A DNA stretch of 64,000 nucleotides from Trichomonas vaginalis G3 (lineage: Eukaryota > Parabasalia > Trichomonadida > Trichomonadidae): contig NC_067206.1 of NCBI RefSeq assembly GCF_026262505.1, positions 24,443,896 through 24,507,895 of the forward strand, read 5' to 3'. Below the pieces are notes generated by a model. That model searched no databases, had not been told where the DNA came from, and saw only the letters and a program-made list of their open reading frames with translations. This document shows positions 61,490 through 64,000 of this stretch, in pieces; position 1 is the stretch's first letter, and each line of letters starts with the position of its first letter. A program made the translations under genes and the position numbers.

Positions 61490-64000
61490 CAGATGTCAAA
61501 AAGTCAAACATAGACATACAGAAGCAAATAAGTGAAAAGAAAAGAAACTAGAATATGACAGACACACAAAGAAACTCAATGAGTTAAACGTAGAGAAAAA
61601 GAAGAAAGAAGAACAACTGAAAGAACTAAGTACAGAGGAATATGCGAAAAAGTGTCAGAAAAAGCAGCAGAAGTAGCAAAAATGGAACAAGATGTTGTAA
61701 ATTTGAAAAACCATACTACTCAATATAAAATACTGAAAGATGAAGAGATAAAACAAAAAGCCCTGAAGACATATATGGATAGCGATGAGTATAAAAAGAA
61801 GTTGAAGCAAATGTAAAGGCAGAAAAACTTTTACAGTTGCAAAACCAAACCGTACAGTATGAAAACTTAGCACAAGAAAGTAAAAATAACGACGCGGCTA
61901 TGCAAAAGGCAATGAAAAGCGCAGAATATATAAAAGCTAACAATGACTGGTTAGATGCCCAAGCCAACGCTAAAGCAGCCCAACTCATAGGGTCAATAAG
62001 GACAAAAATACAAGCGGATGAAGATAGTTCAAATGAAGCTTTAACAAATGCTGACTTTAAGAACGCCTTCGAAGCTCTTCATAGTAAGGTGAAACAAGTG
62101 AACGACTTCTCATCTGGAAAGAAACTGAAGTCTGAAGGTTTCGACAAAGAGTTAAGAGAAGTAGCACAAAATATGACGAAAATAACAGATGCAGCAACGA
62201 GACAGGCAGTTCAAAGTGCCTATGACGCCGTTAGAGCAACTGTTGTGGAAAGTCAAGAAAAAGAGTTACAACAGACCAAAACAGACCTAGTAAATGCTTT
62301 CTTAAGAACGAAAAGTCAGGTAGGACATTATGCTGCAGATGGAACATATGTGCCAGCTGGTGGAACTTATATACCACCAAACCCTCCAAGAGAAGCACCT
62401 GCACCAGGACTACCTAGAACATTTACATCGTCACATGGACACAGACACAGGCATGCACCAAAACCAACACAACAACCAACACAACAACCAACACAACAAC
62501 CCACAACAACCAACACAACAACCAACAGTTCAAAACCCTGCACAACAACAACCACAAACAGAGCAAGGACATAAAAGAAGTAGAGAACAAGGAAACCAAG
62601 AATTCTTAAAAATGCTTAAAGAAGAGTGTGGTTTCCCAGATACTGTTGACTTTAGTGACAGATATAAAGAAGCTATTAGAAAGTTCAAGGATGGAAATAC
62701 TGACCCGAACCTATTTAGCTTTATGACTCAGCACCAAATGGGATATAATTTCAAACCTGGAAAATACAAGCTCGCTAAGGGATATGATTTAATAGCATAT
62801 CATCCAAATGACATGAACGAATTTACTCCGAGATATTTGATGTCAGAGCTAAATGACAATACAACTTTCGTCATGAAACGCGTAAAAAATAGAGACGGAA
62901 CGAAAGAAGAAAGGCTTATGAATGCGGATGACGTAGATAGGGAAATTGTTGAAAACGGTCTCGGAATATATGAAATGCCAGCAGATGAGGTACAAGAAAC
63001 TCCACAGGAAGAACTAGTTCAGATACAACCAGACATGGAAGAAATAGTTCGCACAACACAACAGCTAGAAGAGCCTGAAGGAAACGAACAAGTCACTCCT
63101 TTGGAAACTAACTTCACAGAACTAGATGAAGATTTGGAACAGCCGAAAAATCTTGACCCTCAACAAGAGCATGAGGTGAATATGGAATCTTTCCAAGAGT
63201 CTAAGAAAGATTCGGCTGACATAGTAGAAGAATATCGAAAAATGTTTGCCGACATACAAAAGACTCCAACACCAGATGAAATATTCAGCATAGAATGGAA
63301 GAACTGAAAAAAATGTACACAAATACAACAACCCTTTTTACTTACGAGCATTTAACGTTCAATCTTCGGATGAACTCGGTGAAAATAAAAGGTTAAATTT
63401 CAAGAAAACATATAGAAATGAAACATTGTTTAAAGTTCATTCAGAACCTAACCAAGATGGAAACAAACCTACTTTTGTTTCTGCAGACGATGGAACTACA
63501 ATGAGATGGGGTCATAAAGCTAACTCGGATAGGTGGTTCATAAACTTACAACCACAATTCCAAGAAGTTGTAGACGCAATGGAAGTCAATGGTGAACCAG
63601 ATATAGCTGGTATTTTCAGCGCGGCTTTAATGCCATTGAAAGATATGAAAGATGCAGATATTTTGAACCAGTATGAAATGAACATGGCTGATGGAAATAT
63701 AACACCTGACGTTCTAGAACATTTATCTCAAAGAACTACACAGAACCATAAAGATGGTATATTTGGTGAAGAGTTTAGAAAGAAAGTTAGGGAGAGCGAA
63801 GGAAGAGAACCTATTGTACATGACCTTGCAAACGAAAGTTTACAAAATGTCATAAAAACTTACTTTGCAGACAATGAACTGAGAAGGGATGAATATTTAA
63901 GAAAACTCAAATGGACAGTACCAAATGAAATGTTAGTATTGAAAAACATGTTCCTTGACAAAATAAAACCAACTACAGAAATAAACGACGCAAGACTGAA
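61490..64000 (+). other. Coding block of the Maverick-like element (fossil)
   Basis: Coding sequence on the plus strand continues to the right edge. It includes a Lys/Glu/Gln-rich coiled-coil region, a low-complexity Pro/Gln/Thr section with short tandem QQPT units near 62,460-62,520, an acidic region around 63,000-63,300 and a globular-looking part after 63,330 that is cut by the window end. No family is recognised. The block as a whole looks broken. Confidence 0.5.

Larger units (their letters stand above)
60235..64000 (+). mobile_element. Left part of a Maverick/Polinton-like element (runs off the window)
   Basis: A 40-nt poly(A) tract at 60235-60274 is followed by a GC-richer segment, then 0.8 kb of subterminal tandem and inverted repeats. 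A run of same-strand coding sequence then continues to the window edge. The coding style differs from host genes: Gln/Pro-rich, with many Lys and Glu codons and tight gene spacing. The layout (repeat-rich end, then densely packed late-type genes) and the abundance of Mavericks in trichomonads suggest that family. No polymerase, integrase, ATPase or protease is visible in this part, so the family call is inference. The coding part looks broken, with about three or more breaks. It looks relatively young because the repeats remain sharp. Confidence 0.55.

Overview
The window reads as nuclear DNA of a parabasalid flagellate, most likely Trichomonas vaginalis or a close relative. The DNA is strongly AT-rich, and every recognisable gene lacks introns. 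Short gaps separate the genes. Several start codons sit 3-30 nt after an Inr-like TCAYW box, which is the trichomonad core promoter. Ankyrin-repeat genes of the expanded trichomonad type recur through the window. The right end looks like the left part of a Maverick/Polinton, an element family abundant in this genus. The organism is inferred from these traits and was not tested by a search.

Left third (1-26 kb). Housekeeping genes lie in both orientations: a TMEM231-like ciliary transition-zone protein, AP-3 delta adaptin, the NatB auxiliary subunit NAA25, ribosomal protein L7, a SAP-domain protein and a half-size VPS13-like lipid-transfer protein. Among them, 10.9-16 kb is a patch of recent duplications. 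It holds the 3' end of an importin-beta gene plus a downstream ankyrin gene, followed by a second, contracted ankyrin copy. A head-to-head pair at 17.1 kb joins an unrecognised Asn-rich protein to a beta-helix fragment that has no start codon.

Middle (26-40 kb). This stretch has a frameshifted ankyrin pseudogene, a degenerate EF-hand protein, a large ankyrin protein, a HRD1-like membrane RING ligase and an unrecognised 234-residue protein. It also has an 830-residue protein with an HEIRH zincin motif, an 11-residue repeat tract and a C-terminal hydrophobic tail. A promoter-plus-5' fragment of that last gene lies 8 kb away as a pseudogene.

Repeat-rich region (40-46.4 kb). A foldback element of about 2.7 kb carries two inverted arrays of a 122-bp unit that can fold into a Y shape. 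A small element with terminal inverted repeats follows at 44.4 kb.

Right third (46.4-64 kb). The long copy of the importin-beta gene carries one in-frame stop and one frameshift. Next come its linked ankyrin gene, a foldback MITE with a clean 5-bp target duplication (absent from the duplicated copy at 14.6 kb), and an unknown gene with one frameshift. After these come the Pol III subunit RPC5, the gamma-tubulin complex microprotein MOZART1 and a triple-CAP-domain protein without a signal peptide. An ankyrin pseudogene and the left end of a Maverick-like element close the window.

There is no operon logic here. Most genes act alone in core cell biology: vesicle coats, lipid transfer, ER quality control, N-terminal acetylation, Pol III, microtubule nucleation and cilium gating. 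The unusual content is in the repeats, the duplications and a few lineage-specific proteins. No CRISPR array, rRNA or tRNA gene was seen.
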